In this document: one piece after another, positions 18,299 through 28,014 of the stretch
Layout: each line of letters begins with the position of its first letter
Numbering within the stretch: the stretch's first letter is position 1
Assembly (NCBI RefSeq): GCF_900129215.1
Contig: NZ_FQUQ01000001.1
Span: 744,001-808,000 of the forward strand
Length of the DNA stretch: 64,000 bases
Source: Pedobacter caeni
GTDB taxonomy: Bacteria; Bacteroidota; Bacteroidia; Sphingobacteriales; Sphingobacteriaceae
Direction: 5' to 3'
Program-made: the position numbers and the translations under genes
Notes under the pieces: model-generated
Seen by the model: the letters and a program-made list of their open reading frames with translations, nothing else
Database searches by the model: none
What the model was told of the DNA's origin: nothing

Positions 18299-19372
18299 AT
18301 GAATATCGGTAAAGAACTTTTGTTTTTCTTTAGTGCTTTAGGAGCCTTTAACGGGCTTATTCTAAGTTTATACTTCCTCCTTTTTACAAAAAAGAAGTAC
18401 CTGAGTAATTATTTTCTGGGGGCTTTGCTGCTTGCTTTAAGCATCCGGATTGGTAAGTCGGTTTTCGTATATTTTGATGGAAATCTACCCAGAATATACC
18501 TGCAGATTGGCTTGTCAGCCTGTTTTTTTATTGGTCCTTTTCTCTATTGGTTTTTGAAATCTGCAGTAAAAGAGATGGAAGTGATGCCAAAGTCCTGGAA
18601 ATGGACCATTGGAATGCTGTTCCTGCTGGTTCTGGTTACAGGTATTTCTTTTCCTTATGAGCATCATTACTCACTTTGGAACAGATATTTTGCTGTTGTC
18701 ATTTATGGACAATGGGGGCTGTTTGTCCTTGCCTCCGGCTTTACAATGCGGCATATATTGAAAAAGCTTTTTTCAAAAGGGCATCAGCTAAACGCAGCAG
18801 AAGTATGGCTCTTGATGATCTTTACCGGAAATCTGGTCATCTTTATTACCTATTTCCTGAGTTTAATCAGGGCTCCTTTTTCCTCTTATATTAGCGGTTC
18901 CATCGGGTTTTCCCTGATCTTGTACCTGATCATTTCGGTACTATTGTACAGAAAGAAGACAGACGATTTGTTTTTGCTCAATCCAAATAAATCATCCGGT
19001 AAAAAAATGAATGAAGAAGAAGCCGCTATATTGATTGGGAAGCTGGACAAGATGATGACAGATCAGGTGGCCTACAGAAACCCCGATCTGAAATTAGGGG
19101 ACTTATCGAAGGGAATCAATGTGAGCAGCCATCAGTTGTCTCAGCTTTTGAATGATCACCTGGGGAAGAACTTTACCACGTTTGTTAACGAGTTCAGGAT
19201 CAATGAAGCCTGTAACATCATTTCTTCAGATCACCGGCTTACGCTGGAGTCCATTGGTTATGAGGTTGGCTTTAATTCTAAATCCACCTTTTTCGCTGCC
19301 TTCAAAAAATTGAAAGGAACTACACCGCTGAGCTATCAGCAGGACAACTTAAAAGATGAGGGTAAGAAATAA
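18299..19372 (+). CDS. AraC family regulator with N-terminal membrane domain
   Basis: 357 aa from the ATG at 18299. Seven hydrophobic segments occupy residues 8-220 (for example FFSALGAFNGLILSLYFLLF), then a cytoplasmic AraC DNA-binding domain from about residue 250 with ISSHQLSQLL-like and IGYEVGFNSKSTFFAAFKKL helix-turn-helix motifs. From family knowledge these Bacteroidota membrane-AraC proteins sense an envelope or extracellular signal without a partner kinase. It is divergent from the MGH1-like gene and 114 bp upstream of the TonB receptor gene on the same strand; either may be its target. Confidence 0.88.
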   Translation: MNIGKELLFFFSALGAFNGLILSLYFLLFTKKKYLSNYFLGALLLALSIRIGKSVFVYFDGNLPRIYLQIGLSACFFIGPFLYWFLKSAVKEMEVMPKSWKWTIGMLFLLVLVTGISFPYEHHYSLWNRYFAVVIYGQWGLFVLASGFTMRHILKKLFSKGHQLNAAEVWLLMIFTGNLVIFITYFLSLIRAPFSSYISGSIGFSLILYLIISVLLYRKKTDDLFLLNPNKSSGKKMNEEEAAILIGKLDKMMTDQVAYRNPDLKLGDLSKGINVSSHQLSQLLNDHLGKNFTTFVNEFRINEACNIISSDHRLTLESIGYEVGFNSKSTFFAAFKKLKGTTPLSYQQDNLKDEGKK

Positions 19373-19486
19373 AGGTTTTTACTAAAAGCGCCCAGAAGGG
19401 GTTTTAATCAGTATTAATTTATAAATCCGTACTCCTGATTTATTTTTCTGTGACCTCCCGTTAAAATTTGCAATGGACTTTTGTGA

Positions 19487-21892
19487 ATGAAATTTATAAA
19501 AGCCCGTATCTTACAGTTGGTATCTATCGTTTTGCTCCTGTTTTTTGGCCAGGACCTAAAAGCCCAACAAATCAGTTCCATTTCAGGTAAAGTTGTTGAT
19601 CAACATCAGGAAATCCTCATGGGAAATGTATTCGTCCTCTCTGTTGTTGATTCCCATGTGATAAAGGGGATGAGTTTCACGAATGGAAGTTTTGAACTCC
19701 TTGCCATTGATCAAAAAGAGGTATTCCTGAAGTTGACCTCTTTATTATTTGCAGACACGATGATTAAAGTGAAATATGACGGAAAAAGTCATGTTAACCT
19801 GGGCACGATTGTGATCCGGGAGAATAAGGTTCAGTTAAATGAAGTTCTGATCAGTAGTCAGGTACCTTCGATGAGGTACAATTCCAGTGGAAATATGGAA
19901 CTCAATGTAGCCAATACCGTCCTGGCCAGCAGTACTTCTGCAACAGAATTGCTGAGTCGCGCTCCAAACGTGATCCTTACAGATGGAGTGATTTCTGTTT
20001 ATGGAAAAGGGGAAGCCATCGTGTATTTAAACGGCAAGCAAATTACTGCCGAACAGCTGGCTGCGATTCCTGTCTCACAAATAGATAAGATTGAAATTAT
20101 TGCCAATCCCTCTTCGAAATACGATGCGGAAGGAAAAGCGGTAATTAACATCCGGATGAAAGTGAATGGAACTGAAGGTTTCCTTGGGTCTGCCAGTCAG
20201 GCTGTCAGCGCCTCTGGTTTTGCCGGTAGAACTGCAAATACCTTACTGGATCTGAACTACATGAAGGGAAAGCTGGCTATGATTGGCAATTATGGACTGC
20301 TGACCGGAAATACCCGTGAAGTACTAAATACCACAAGGACGAGATCATTACCCGAAGATTATTTAAAATCAGAATTACGGACAGACTGGAAGCGTAAACT
20401 CAACAATTATTCGAATTATGGTCTTGGGTTACAATATCATATAAACCCAAAAAGTGATGTTTCTTTAGGTTATACCGGGATATTGGAAAGGCAAGGTGGG
20501 ACGCAGAATAGTGACAATAAAATTATAACCAATGAGCAGCTTAACTTTTACAGTAGCAACATTAACAAGAAAGAAGAAAGGAATAACCACTCCTTTACAC
20601 TGAATTATAACAGAGCACTGGATAGTCTCGGATCAGCCCTATTTGTGGGGAGTCAGTTTTCTGACTACCAGTCGACCGTGGATGATTTGATAACTGAACA
20701 GCAGGTGGTAAAAGAAATGGATGGCTCCAGATTTTTAAAAAACGGCGTGTTGCACAATACCTCTATTTCCAGTACCCAAGTAGATTATACCAGGGTGTTC
20801 AATGCCAAGATGAAACTGGAAGCAGGAGCGAAATTCAGCTATGTGCATACCGCTTCTGAGACAGATTTTCTGATTTCCGAAAACGGAGCGGACTTTAAAC
20901 CGGACTTAAATCTATCCAGTAATTTCAAATATCAGGAAAAAATACCTGCTGCCTATCTCAATTATACCGGGGCAATAAATGATCAGACCAGTTTTGGAAT
21001 GGGATTAAGGGGAGAATGGACGAATTATCAATTAAACACCAGTGTTGGTGCCGGGCAGGTTGTTGAAGATCATTATTTTAATATTTTTCCAAACCTGTTA
21101 CTCAGCAAAAAAATATCTGAGCAGTTTAAGCTGATCGCGAGTTATGTTTCGAAAATAACCCGACCAAGGTATCAGGCACTTAACCCTTATGTCATTTATC
21201 AGGATCCTTTTACTACTATAGAAGGAAATCCCAATCTGATTCCTGAAAAAACACATGCCTTTGAATTGGGGCTTTATTATAAAAAAATAGATCTGAAAAT
21301 GGGTTACAACTATATTGTTGATCCATTGAGTGCCGCAGCATTGAGAGGAACAACTGCAAATAGTTATGTTCTAAAAGGAATCAATTTAGCTAAAAATCAT
21401 ACTTATTTTGCTTCCCTTTCTGCATCGCTGAATGTGAAATGGTGGACTTCCATTAATACCATAAACTTCAGTTATACGAAACTGATCGATAATCAATTTG
21501 GTTTTGAGCTGCTCAAACCGAAACCTCAAATCTATCTCTATACCAGCAATACTTTTAATGTAGATGAGCTATTCCGGATTCAATTGCTCGCCTGGTATCT
21601 GGGAGACCGGTCTTCTGGTTTATACTATGATGCCCCCAGATCAACGATCACGATAGGGGTTGAAAAGGATTTTTTCAGTAATGCACTGAAATTAAAGTTT
21701 ACGGCCAATGACCTCTTTCATAAAAGCAATGCCTCTGGTACTTATGGAGTGGGACAGACAGATATCTATTACCATAGAACCTATAATTTAAACTATTTCA
21801 GGTTTACTGCTGCCTACAGTTTTGGTCAGTTGAAAAAATCGAATTATAAGAATAAGACTCCCGGACAAACGGAGAACAGCAGGGCCAATTAG
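19487..21892 (+). CDS. TonB-dependent outer-membrane beta-barrel receptor
   Basis: 801 aa. Signal peptide to about residue 26 (LFFGQDLKAQQ), a carboxypeptidase-regulatory-like domain (residues 30-115, ISSISGKVVDQHQEI), a plug domain (about 120-220, with ELLSRAPNVILTDG and VYLNGKQIT), and a barrel of the 'outer membrane beta-barrel' family to the end. No SusD partner is encoded nearby, so this is not a standard glycan-import pair. It may import a small ligand or act in signalling. The DoxX-like gene follows after 82 bases and is probably co-transcribed. Confidence 0.88.
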   Translation: MKFIKARILQLVSIVLLLFFGQDLKAQQISSISGKVVDQHQEILMGNVFVLSVVDSHVIKGMSFTNGSFELLAIDQKEVFLKLTSLLFADTMIKVKYDGKSHVNLGTIVIRENKVQLNEVLISSQVPSMRYNSSGNMELNVANTVLASSTSATELLSRAPNVILTDGVISVYGKGEAIVYLNGKQITAEQLAAIPVSQIDKIEIIANPSSKYDAEGKAVINIRMKVNGTEGFLGSASQAVSASGFAGRTANTLLDLNYMKGKLAMIGNYGLLTGNTREVLNTTRTRSLPEDYLKSELRTDWKRKLNNYSNYGLGLQYHINPKSDVSLGYTGILERQGGTQNSDNKIITNEQLNFYSSNINKKEERNNHSFTLNYNRALDSLGSALFVGSQFSDYQSTVDDLITEQQVVKEMDGSRFLKNGVLHNTSISSTQVDYTRVFNAKMKLEAGAKFSYVHTASETDFLISENGADFKPDLNLSSNFKYQEKIPAAYLNYTGAINDQTSFGMGLRGEWTNYQLNTSVGAGQVVEDHYFNIFPNLLLSKKISEQFKLIASYVSKITRPRYQALNPYVIYQDPFTTIEGNPNLIPEKTHAFELGLYYKKIDLKMGYNYIVDPLSAAALRGTTANSYVLKGINLAKNHTYFASLSASLNVKWWTSINTINFSYTKLIDNQFGFELLKPKPQIYLYTSNTFNVDELFRIQLLAWYLGDRSSGLYYDAPRSTITIGVEKDFFSNALKLKFTANDLFHKSNASGTYGVGQTDIYYHRTYNLNYFRFTAAYSFGQLKKSNYKNKTPGQTENSRAN

Positions 21893-21974
21893 AAATAAAA
21901 TTATTAATATTAAATAAAATTTTAAAAACCAACCCATAATTTGTAACATTAAGAGAAAATTTTATTGATCATCA

Positions 21975-23279
21975 ATGAATATAGCGGATACTGTTACAGT
22001 TAAAGTGGAAGATCATCAGTGGGGAACCGCCAAAAAGTGGTGCTTCAGGTTCTTTTTTATTCTTCTGTCGTTGTTTATTATTTTTAATAACAACGGTGCT
22101 TTTCCTTTTTTCTTTTCAATAATGAAATATCCGACCGGATTGATGCATGAATTGATTCCCTGGATAGCGGCAGAAATTTTAGGTTATACGTATGATTACA
22201 CCATTTTCAGTAATGGAAGCGGAGATACCAGCTACGATTACCTGTTACTTGCTTTCATGACTTTCTGTGCGGGCATTGGAATGTTGATATGGTCTTTACT
22301 AGATCGAAATAGAACCAGTTACAACCAGTTGTATTATTGGCTGTTGGTTGTAGTGAGGTTCTATATTGCTTTTACATTGATCAATTATGGGATGATCAAA
22401 GTGATTAAAATGCAGTTTCCCTATCCATCATTATACCGGCTGACACAAGCCTATGGTGACTCTTCCCCAATGGGGCTGGCCTGGACCTTTCTTGGCTTTT
22501 CTAAAGGGTACAATATGTTTATGGGGATCATTGAAGTCTCGGCAGTGTTATTATTGTTTAGGAGGACAATGATCATCGGGGCCTTTTTATCTCTTGCAGC
22601 CTGCGTACATGTGATGAGCATGAATTATTTTTATGATGTTCCGGTAAAGATTTTTTCTACTGCATTGGTGGTCATGTCTGTATTTATATTGGCGCCGTAC
22701 CTGAAAACGATCCTGGGTTTCCTGCTGACTGGTAAATCATTTATACTTCAGGTAATTGCCCGTCCGGATTATAAGAAGAAATGGATGTTTTATATGGCCT
22801 ATGGCCTTAAATATCTATGGATATTGGTATTTGTGGCCACGACTTTGGCATCCTGCCTGAACAGGGCAAAAGTTTACGGTGAGGGAGCCCCCAAACCTCC
22901 GTTGTATGGAATTTATCAAACAGAGAAATTTGTCAGGAATAACGTCGAGTGCCTTCCATTAATTACGGATTCTCTTCAATGGCGGCAGCTTACAGTTCAG
23001 CGTGAGGGAGCTGCACGGATAAAAATGATGAACGATTCTCTGAAAAATGCAGATTTCAAAGTAGATGCGTCAAAGAAACAGATAGAAATCTTTTATCAGG
23101 GAAGTCTTTCAAAGGATAAGCTATTCAGTTATCAGATGATAGACAAGGACCGGCTATTGCTGAGTGGCCATCTAAATGGGGATTCTGTAAAGATCACCCT
23201 AAAGAAAATGGACCTTAAGAAGTTTTTGTTGATCAATAGAAAGTTTAACTGGGTAAATGAGTATCCTTTTAATCGTTAA
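21975..23279 (+). CDS. DoxX-like multi-spanning membrane protein
   Basis: 434 aa with about eight hydrophobic segments in residues 20-300, including WLLVVVRFYIAFTLINYGMIKV, a typical DoxX-like stretch, followed by a soluble C-terminal domain of about 130 residues (from YGIYQTEKFVRNN). That domain looks beta-rich and probably lies outside the cytoplasmic membrane. Role unknown; DoxX-like proteins are often linked to redox or respiratory functions. It follows the TonB receptor gene and precedes a 71-aa protein gene by 18 bases, suggesting one operon. Confidence 0.8.
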   Translation: MNIADTVTVKVEDHQWGTAKKWCFRFFFILLSLFIIFNNNGAFPFFFSIMKYPTGLMHELIPWIAAEILGYTYDYTIFSNGSGDTSYDYLLLAFMTFCAGIGMLIWSLLDRNRTSYNQLYYWLLVVVRFYIAFTLINYGMIKVIKMQFPYPSLYRLTQAYGDSSPMGLAWTFLGFSKGYNMFMGIIEVSAVLLLFRRTMIIGAFLSLAACVHVMSMNYFYDVPVKIFSTALVVMSVFILAPYLKTILGFLLTGKSFILQVIARPDYKKKWMFYMAYGLKYLWILVFVATTLASCLNRAKVYGEGAPKPPLYGIYQTEKFVRNNVECLPLITDSLQWRQLTVQREGAARIKMMNDSLKNADFKVDASKKQIEIFYQGSLSKDKLFSYQMIDKDRLLLSGHLNGDSVKITLKKMDLKKFLLINRKFNWVNEYPFNR

Positions 23280-23297
23280 CCAATTAAAATAAGGATT

Positions 23298-23513
23298 ATG
23301 AATTTAGAAGTCATAGAAGAATATAAACTACAATTCAGAGCAGATACGAGGTTGGATGCTGAGGAAAATGCCGCAGATTTTGCGGGTTGGTTGTTTTTAA
23401 AGCGACAGACTGCAATGCTGGAAATCATAACAGATTTAAACGATCGGCACCCAAATGACCCTGTTACAGTTAAGCTGCTCAAAAGTGTGATGAACCGGCT
23501 TTTACTTTGTTAG
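23298..23513 (+). CDS. Small acidic protein, function unknown
   Basis: 71 aa, ATG start 18 bases after the DoxX-like gene. Predicted to be mainly helical and soluble (RLDAEENAADFAGWLFLKRQ); no known motif. Amino-acid composition is normal for a real protein and the position fits an operon end. Its TAG overlaps the stop codon of the opposite-strand DUF1569 gene in the shared bases TTAG at 23510-23513. Confidence 0.55.
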   Translation: MNLEVIEEYKLQFRADTRLDAEENAADFAGWLFLKRQTAMLEIITDLNDRHPNDPVTVKLLKSVMNRLLLC

Positions 23514-23971
23514 GTCATTGCGATTAAGCCGAATTGCGATAAGTGATGTGTAAAATGTTTGCTGTGCCAGATGATCCATTCTTTATAATTCATGGGGCCA
23601 AATGCGCCATGGATGGCAGTAGTTTCCGGATTCCTGAAATACAGGTCAAAATCATCCAGTTCGGTCATTAGTTGTTTGATGGCGCTGGGTAAGTCCGGAT
23701 AGATGAGCTGATCAGGAAGTGTTCCAAATATTACATTTTTTGGTATTTTCAGATCGGTATAGATATTCTTTTGTTTTGCCAGCTTTGCTTCCTCCTCAGA
23801 AAACTCCAGGAAGGGGATCTTTTTACCATTGGTGTACTGAACCTGGTCTATGAGGTGTTCTACCATTTGTTGTGGTTCCATTTTACCCCAAAGTGAAAGG
23901 GTATCAGGGCGAAGGCCCAGAAAGAGGTCTAACAAATGTGCACGACTAGAGGTATCGATGATTTGACTCAT
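23510..23971 (-). CDS. DUF1569 / DinB-like protein
   Basis: 153 aa, soluble, helical. Residues 25-40 (SLWGKMEPQQMVEHLIDQV) and the C-terminal HSKHFTHHLSQFGLI give the spaced histidines expected for a DinB-like four-helix bundle that binds a divalent metal. Enzymatic role unknown. It begins 2 bases after the GNAT acetyltransferase gene ends, so the two are one operon. Confidence 0.82.
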   Translation of the reverse strand: MSQIIDTSSRAHLLDLFLGLRPDTLSLWGKMEPQQMVEHLIDQVQYTNGKKIPFLEFSEEEAKLAKQKNIYTDLKIPKNVIFGTLPDQLIYPDLPSAIKQLMTELDDFDLYFRNPETTAIHGAFGPMNYKEWIIWHSKHFTHHLSQFGLIAMT

Positions 23972-23973
23972 AT

Positions 23974-24495
23974 TTAGTGTTTTGTTGCTTTTAGTATGTG
24001 GTAAACCAAACTTGCCTCCAGACCGGGTACATCGGATAAATTCTCCAGGAACTCCATTCCGCTCTTTTCCAGAACTTTTATAGACGATTGGTTTGTCGGT
24101 CTGACAATCGCAAATATCTCGCTGATGTCTGGCAAATTGAAAGCAAAATCAATCGTTCTTTTAGCAAATTCTGTAGCATATCCTTTTCCCCAGGAATGTT
24201 TGTCGAACCGATAGCCAAGGTTTAACTTTTCGACATCGTTATAGCGCTTATAGCTGAGTCCACCGAAACCAATGATGGTATCCGGATTTTCCAGAGTTGC
24301 AATTGCCCATACCCCAAAGCCATATTTTTCCCGGTGATCCATGAATTTCTCCAGGTTTCTTAGTGCCGTTGCAATGTCGGGAAGGGGGCCAAAAGGATTA
24401 TGAACATTGGTATCCGGATCACCATAAATCTCGAAATACCGGTTTAGGTGTGACATTACAGGATCAATAAGTATCAACCGTTCAGAATACAGCAT
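23974..24495 (-). CDS. GNAT family N-acetyltransferase
   Basis: 173 aa from the ATG at 24495; a GTG at 24507 would add four residues. Acetyl-CoA-binding region is visible in LGYRFDKHSWGKGYATEFAKR (split Q/RxxGxG motif), and the order of strands fits the RimJ/RimL-like subgroup (LYSERLILIDP at the start, ATLENPDTIIGFGGL). Substrate unknown: a protein N-terminus, an amino acid or a drug. Operon with the DUF1569 gene. Confidence 0.87.
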   Translation of the reverse strand: MLYSERLILIDPVMSHLNRYFEIYGDPDTNVHNPFGPLPDIATALRNLEKFMDHREKYGFGVWAIATLENPDTIIGFGGLSYKRYNDVEKLNLGYRFDKHSWGKGYATEFAKRTIDFAFNLPDISEIFAIVRPTNQSSIKVLEKSGMEFLENLSDVPGLEASLVYHILKATKH

Positions 24496-24638
24496 TGTTT
24501 TTAACACTAAAATAAGGAAGGCTGTTTACATATCCAAGCATTTTTATAAATACCATACCGCAAAAGGAAGTAGATTTAACCTAAAACTTAACCTGCTTAA
24601 TACTTGTTAAACATTCGTAACGTTTATAAGAAACTGAA

Positions 24639-26903
24639 ATGAAGAAGATAAAAATATCCGGTGCCCGTCAAAACAATCTTAAAAACATCTCTCTGGAAGT
24701 TCCTAAAAACAAGATCACAGTTTTTACCGGGATTTCAGGATCAGGGAAATCATCATTGGTTTTCGAAACGATCGGTGCAGAAGCACAACGTCAGATTAAT
24801 GAAACCCAAAACAGTTTTGTCAGAAACCGCCTTGCACATCTGGGTGTTGCGGATGTAGACAAGATTGAACACCTGAATGTTCCGGTGATCATCAATCAAA
24901 AGCGGTTAGGTGGAAATGCACGTTCTACAGTGGGAACGGCAACGGATGTTTATGCAGCTTTGCGTTTATTGTTTTCGAGAATGGGAAAACCTTTTGTAGG
25001 CTACTCCAATGTCTTTTCATTTAATCATCCCCAGGGAATGTGCCCTGTTTGTGAGGGATTGGGTTATACCAGCCGTATCAATACAGATCAGCTATTCGAT
25101 AAAAACAAGTCTCTAAACGAAGGGGCCATTCGGTTCCCGACTTTCCAGACGGGAGGTTATCGCTGGCTGAGGTACACGATGGCGGGGTATTTTGATAACG
25201 ATAAAAAACTAAAAGATTTTTCGGATGAAGAATGGAATTTGTTACTCCATTCTGAAGAGCATAAACCTAAACATCCGGATAAAGAATGGGGTAAAACCAT
25301 GCAGTATATTGGTGTAATCCCAAGGATTGAAAGAGACTTTCTGAAAAAGGATTCCAAAGAGTATAACCTGAGAAAAAAGGACCTTCAAAAAATCATTGAA
25401 TCTGGTTCTTGCCCAGACTGCAGGGGAAAAAGACTGAATAAAAAGGTGCTGTCCTGTAAAATTGAGGGTAAAGATATTGCAGATTGTGCAGCGCTGCCGA
25501 TCGATGAGTTGTTGTTATTTATCCAATCACTTTCTTCCGGATCATTTGAAACTGTACTTAATGAACTGATGAGGAAACTTGAAAACGTTGTGAATATCGG
25601 ACTTCAGTACCTGACATTAGACCGGGCTACCAATACGCTATCCGGAGGTGAATCACAACGAATAAAAATGGTAAAACACCTGGGAAACAGCCTGGAGGAC
25701 CTTTTGTATATATTTGATGAACCGAGTATAGGCCTGCATCCCAAAGATCTGGATCACATTTCCAGTATTATTCAGCAGATCAAAAGCAAAGGGAATACGG
25801 TATTGATAGTAGAACATGATCCTGATTTGATCAAAATCGCGGATCATATTGTGGATATGGGACCTTTGTCTGGAAGTAAAGGCGGAGAAATCGTGTATGA
25901 AGGGAGCTTTGAGGAATTGAAGAAATCAGAGGGCAAAACCGGACAATATTTTTCACGCAAGCGGACTTACAAAACCAGTCCCCGTATGGCTACCGACAGG
26001 ATTATGATTAGGGAGGCAAACTTGTTTAACCTAAAAAATATTACCGTTGGCATTCCTAAAAATATCTTGTCGGTAGTTACCGGAGTAGCAGGGTCGGGGA
26101 AAAGCACTTTAATCAGTAAGGTATTGCCAAAGCAGTATCCTGAAGCCAGAATTATCGATCAAAGTCCAATTGCGATCAGCTCAAGAGCAAATCTGTTGAC
26201 TTACCTTGGTGTATCTGATGATGTCCGAAACCTGTTTGCCAAATCGAACGGGGTAAGCAACAAATTATTTAGTCGTAATAGTGAAGGAGCCTGTCCGAAT
26301 TGTAAAGGGTTGGGCATAGAGAAAATTGACCTCGCTTTTATGGAAGATGTGGAAGAACCATGCGAAGTATGCCATGGAAGCGGATTTAATCCTGAAGTGC
26401 TACAGTTCAAATACAAGGATAAAAATATTGCAGAGGTGATGAGTCTGACCGTAGAAGATGCCCTTGATTTTTTCGAAAACCAGGGCTTTTCAGGGCATTT
26501 CAATTTGTTAACAGAACTCGGGTTAAGCTATATGACAGTGGGGCAGCGACTAAACACTTTTTCAGGAGGTGAAAGACAGCGGCTAAAACTAACAAAAGAA
26601 CTGAATGGTAAAAACAACCTGTTGGTATTGGATGAGCCAAGTACGGGTTTACATCCTTCGGATACAGAAAATTTAATGACCATACTGAATAAACTCATCG
26701 ACCATGGGAATACAGTAGTAGTGATTGAGCATAACCTGGATATCATTTCTCAGGCAGATTGGGTAATTGATATCGGACCTGGTGCAGGGAAATATGGAGG
26801 AGAGCTGATTTTTGAAGGAACTGTTGAGCAATTGCTTGCGGATGAAACAAATAAAAGATCTGCCACTGCAGCGTATCTAAGAAAACATCTGGAGAATCAT
26901 TAA
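24639..26903 (+). CDS. UvrA-like ABC ATPase lacking the UvrB-binding region
   Basis: 754 aa against about 940 for housekeeping UvrA. Two ABC modules: Walker A GISGSGKS at residues 31-38 and GVAGSGKS at 482-489; signatures LSGGESQR and FSGGERQR; Walker [12 protein letters not shown] and [11 protein letters not shown]. Zinc-binding Cys pairs occur in [26 protein letters not shown] and CEVCHGSG. The shortening fits loss of the UvrB-interaction and insertion domains, as in UvrA2/DrrC-type paralogues linked to drug or DNA-damage tolerance. Single gene followed by a terminator. Confidence 0.88.
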   Translation: MKKIKISGARQNNLKNISLEVPKNKITVFTGISGSGKSSLVFETIGAEAQRQINETQNSFVRNRLAHLGVADVDKIEHLNVPVIINQKRLGGNARSTVGTATDVYAALRLLFSRMGKPFVGYSNVFSFNHPQGMCPVCEGLGYTSRINTDQLFDKNKSLNEGAIRFPTFQTGGYRWLRYTMAGYFDNDKKLKDFSDEEWNLLLHSEEHKPKHPDKEWGKTMQYIGVIPRIERDFLKKDSKEYNLRKKDLQKIIESGSCPDCRGKRLNKKVLSCKIEGKDIADCAALPIDELLLFIQSLSSGSFETVLNELMRKLENVVNIGLQYLTLDRATNTLSGGESQRIKMVKHLGNSLEDLLYIFDEPSIGLHPKDLDHISSIIQQIKSKGNTVLIVEHDPDLIKIADHIVDMGPLSGSKGGEIVYEGSFEELKKSEGKTGQYFSRKRTYKTSPRMATDRIMIREANLFNLKNITVGIPKNILSVVTGVAGSGKSTLISKVLPKQYPEARIIDQSPIAISSRANLLTYLGVSDDVRNLFAKSNGVSNKLFSRNSEGACPNCKGLGIEKIDLAFMEDVEEPCEVCHGSGFNPEVLQFKYKDKNIAEVMSLTVEDALDFFENQGFSGHFNLLTELGLSYMTVGQRLNTFSGGERQRLKLTKELNGKNNLLVLDEPSTGLHPSDTENLMTILNKLIDHGNTVVVIEHNLDIISQADWVIDIGPGAGKYGGELIFEGTVEQLLADETNKRSATAAYLRKHLENH

Positions 26904-26933
26904 ACAGGCCTGATAAAGTGTATGTAAGGCAAG

Positions 26934-26970
26934 GCCCGGCTCTCTTCGGAAAGACCGGGCATTATTTTTT
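26934..26970 (+). terminator. Intrinsic terminator after the UvrA-like gene
   Basis: GCCCGG (26934-26939) pairs with CCGGGC (26955-26960), with inner pairing around a TTCGG loop, followed by ATTATTTTTT. Confidence 0.8.
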
Positions 26971-27014
26971 GCAGAATAAAAGGCTGGCATGTTTCCACAT
27001 GATTTTATCTTAAC

Positions 27015-27911
27015 CTATTTCGCAAACTTCTTTGAGCCGGCAACGCAAAGAATTACCCCAACAGTGATGACCAGCATCCCGATACTGATGTGTTCATGAA
27101 GCAGAGTAGCCGATAATGCGAGTCCGAAAAAAGGTTGCAGGAGTTGTAGTTGTCCTACTGCAGCAGTACCTCCCTGTGCCAGGCCCCGATACCAGAATAT
27201 AAAACCAATGAGCATGCTAAAGATGGCAACATAAGCCAGCCCGGCCCATGCCCCGGTACTGATATTGGCGAATGATGATGGCAGGAAGAAGAGCATCAAA
27301 GGAGCGGTAAGCGGCAACGAAAGTACCAGTGCCCAGCAGATGACCTGCCATCCTCCGAGTATTTTAGAGAGTTTGGCTCCCTCGGCATAACCAAGACCGC
27401 ATAAGATAACAGCCATTAACATCAGAATATCTCCGGCAGGGGAAGCAGTGAGTCCCTGGGCAAGAGCAAAACCAATTACCAGCAAACTTCCTAAAACCGA
27501 GAAGAACCAGAAGGAACGGGGAGGGCGTTGCTCCCCGCGAATTACGCTGAATATTGCCGTGGTTAGCGGCAACATGCCAAGGAATACAATGGAATGTGCG
27601 GAGGTTACATGCTGTAAGGCCAGGGCACTCAATAATGGGAACCCAATGACTACCCCAATGGAGATCACGATTAAAGAGGAAATCTGTGTCCTTGTTGGCC
27701 GCTTCTCTTTAAAAATGACCAGAATGCAGAGCGCAAGCAAACCTGCGATGCTGGCGCGGGCAAATGTTAAAAATACGGGATCGAGATCCAGAACAGCCAG
27801 TTTTGTAGCGGGCATAGAACCACTGAATATCAGTACACCGATGAACCCGTTTTTCCAGCCGCTGCTGATGTTTCCTGTTGATTTGTCAGTTATTGTAAGG
27901 CTTCTGAGCAT
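27015..27911 (-). CDS. EamA/DMT family transporter
   Basis: 298 aa with ten membrane segments in two repeats of five, the EamA architecture (for example GWKNGFIGVLIFSGSMPATK, then VLDLDPVFLTFARASIAGLLA). Family members export amino acids, their derivatives or other small metabolites across the inner membrane. It is divergent from the MocR-type regulator gene at 28015, 103 bp away, with facing promoters, a layout that usually means the regulator controls the exporter. Substrate not predictable. Confidence 0.88.
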   Translation of the reverse strand: MLRSLTITDKSTGNISSGWKNGFIGVLIFSGSMPATKLAVLDLDPVFLTFARASIAGLLALCILVIFKEKRPTRTQISSLIVISIGVVIGFPLLSALALQHVTSAHSIVFLGMLPLTTAIFSVIRGEQRPPRSFWFFSVLGSLLVIGFALAQGLTASPAGDILMLMAVILCGLGYAEGAKLSKILGGWQVICWALVLSLPLTAPLMLFFLPSSFANISTGAWAGLAYVAIFSMLIGFIFWYRGLAQGGTAAVGQLQLLQPFFGLALSATLLHEHISIGMLVITVGVILCVAGSKKFAK

Positions 27912-27939
27912 TTGATATGAAGGTTAGTTATTTTATCTC

Positions 27940-27970
27940 CAAAATTAAAGGAGCATCAGAGATAAGCACA
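27940..27970 (-). promoter_or_regulatory. Promoter of the EamA transporter gene
   Basis: Minus strand: TGTG (27967-27970, three of four bases of TTTG), 19 bases, then TAATTTTG (27940-27947), a perfect -7 match. The start codon is 29 bases downstream. Confidence 0.5.
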
Positions 27971-27978
27971 GTATCAGT

Positions 27979-28010
27979 TTTGAGTATTTCGATGGACACA
28001 GTTATATTTG
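27979..28010 (+). promoter_or_regulatory. Consensus promoter of the MocR gene, giving a leaderless transcript
   Basis: TTTG (27979-27982), exactly 20 bases, then TATATTTG (28003-28010): both elements are perfect. Only four bases (CAAC) separate the -7 element from the ATG at 28015, so transcription should start at or within a few bases of the start codon. Confidence 0.75.
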
Positions 28011-28014
28011 CAAC

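Noticed and set aside
19487..23279. Polysaccharide utilisation locus with SusC/SusD
   Set aside because: The receptor is a barrel of a different family, no SusD-like lipoprotein is adjacent, and no glycoside hydrolase is in the same operon.
27448..27915. 155-codon plus-strand open frame opposite the EamA gene
   Set aside because: Exact antisense shadow of a clear membrane-protein gene; composition is artificial and no promoter or family match is seen.
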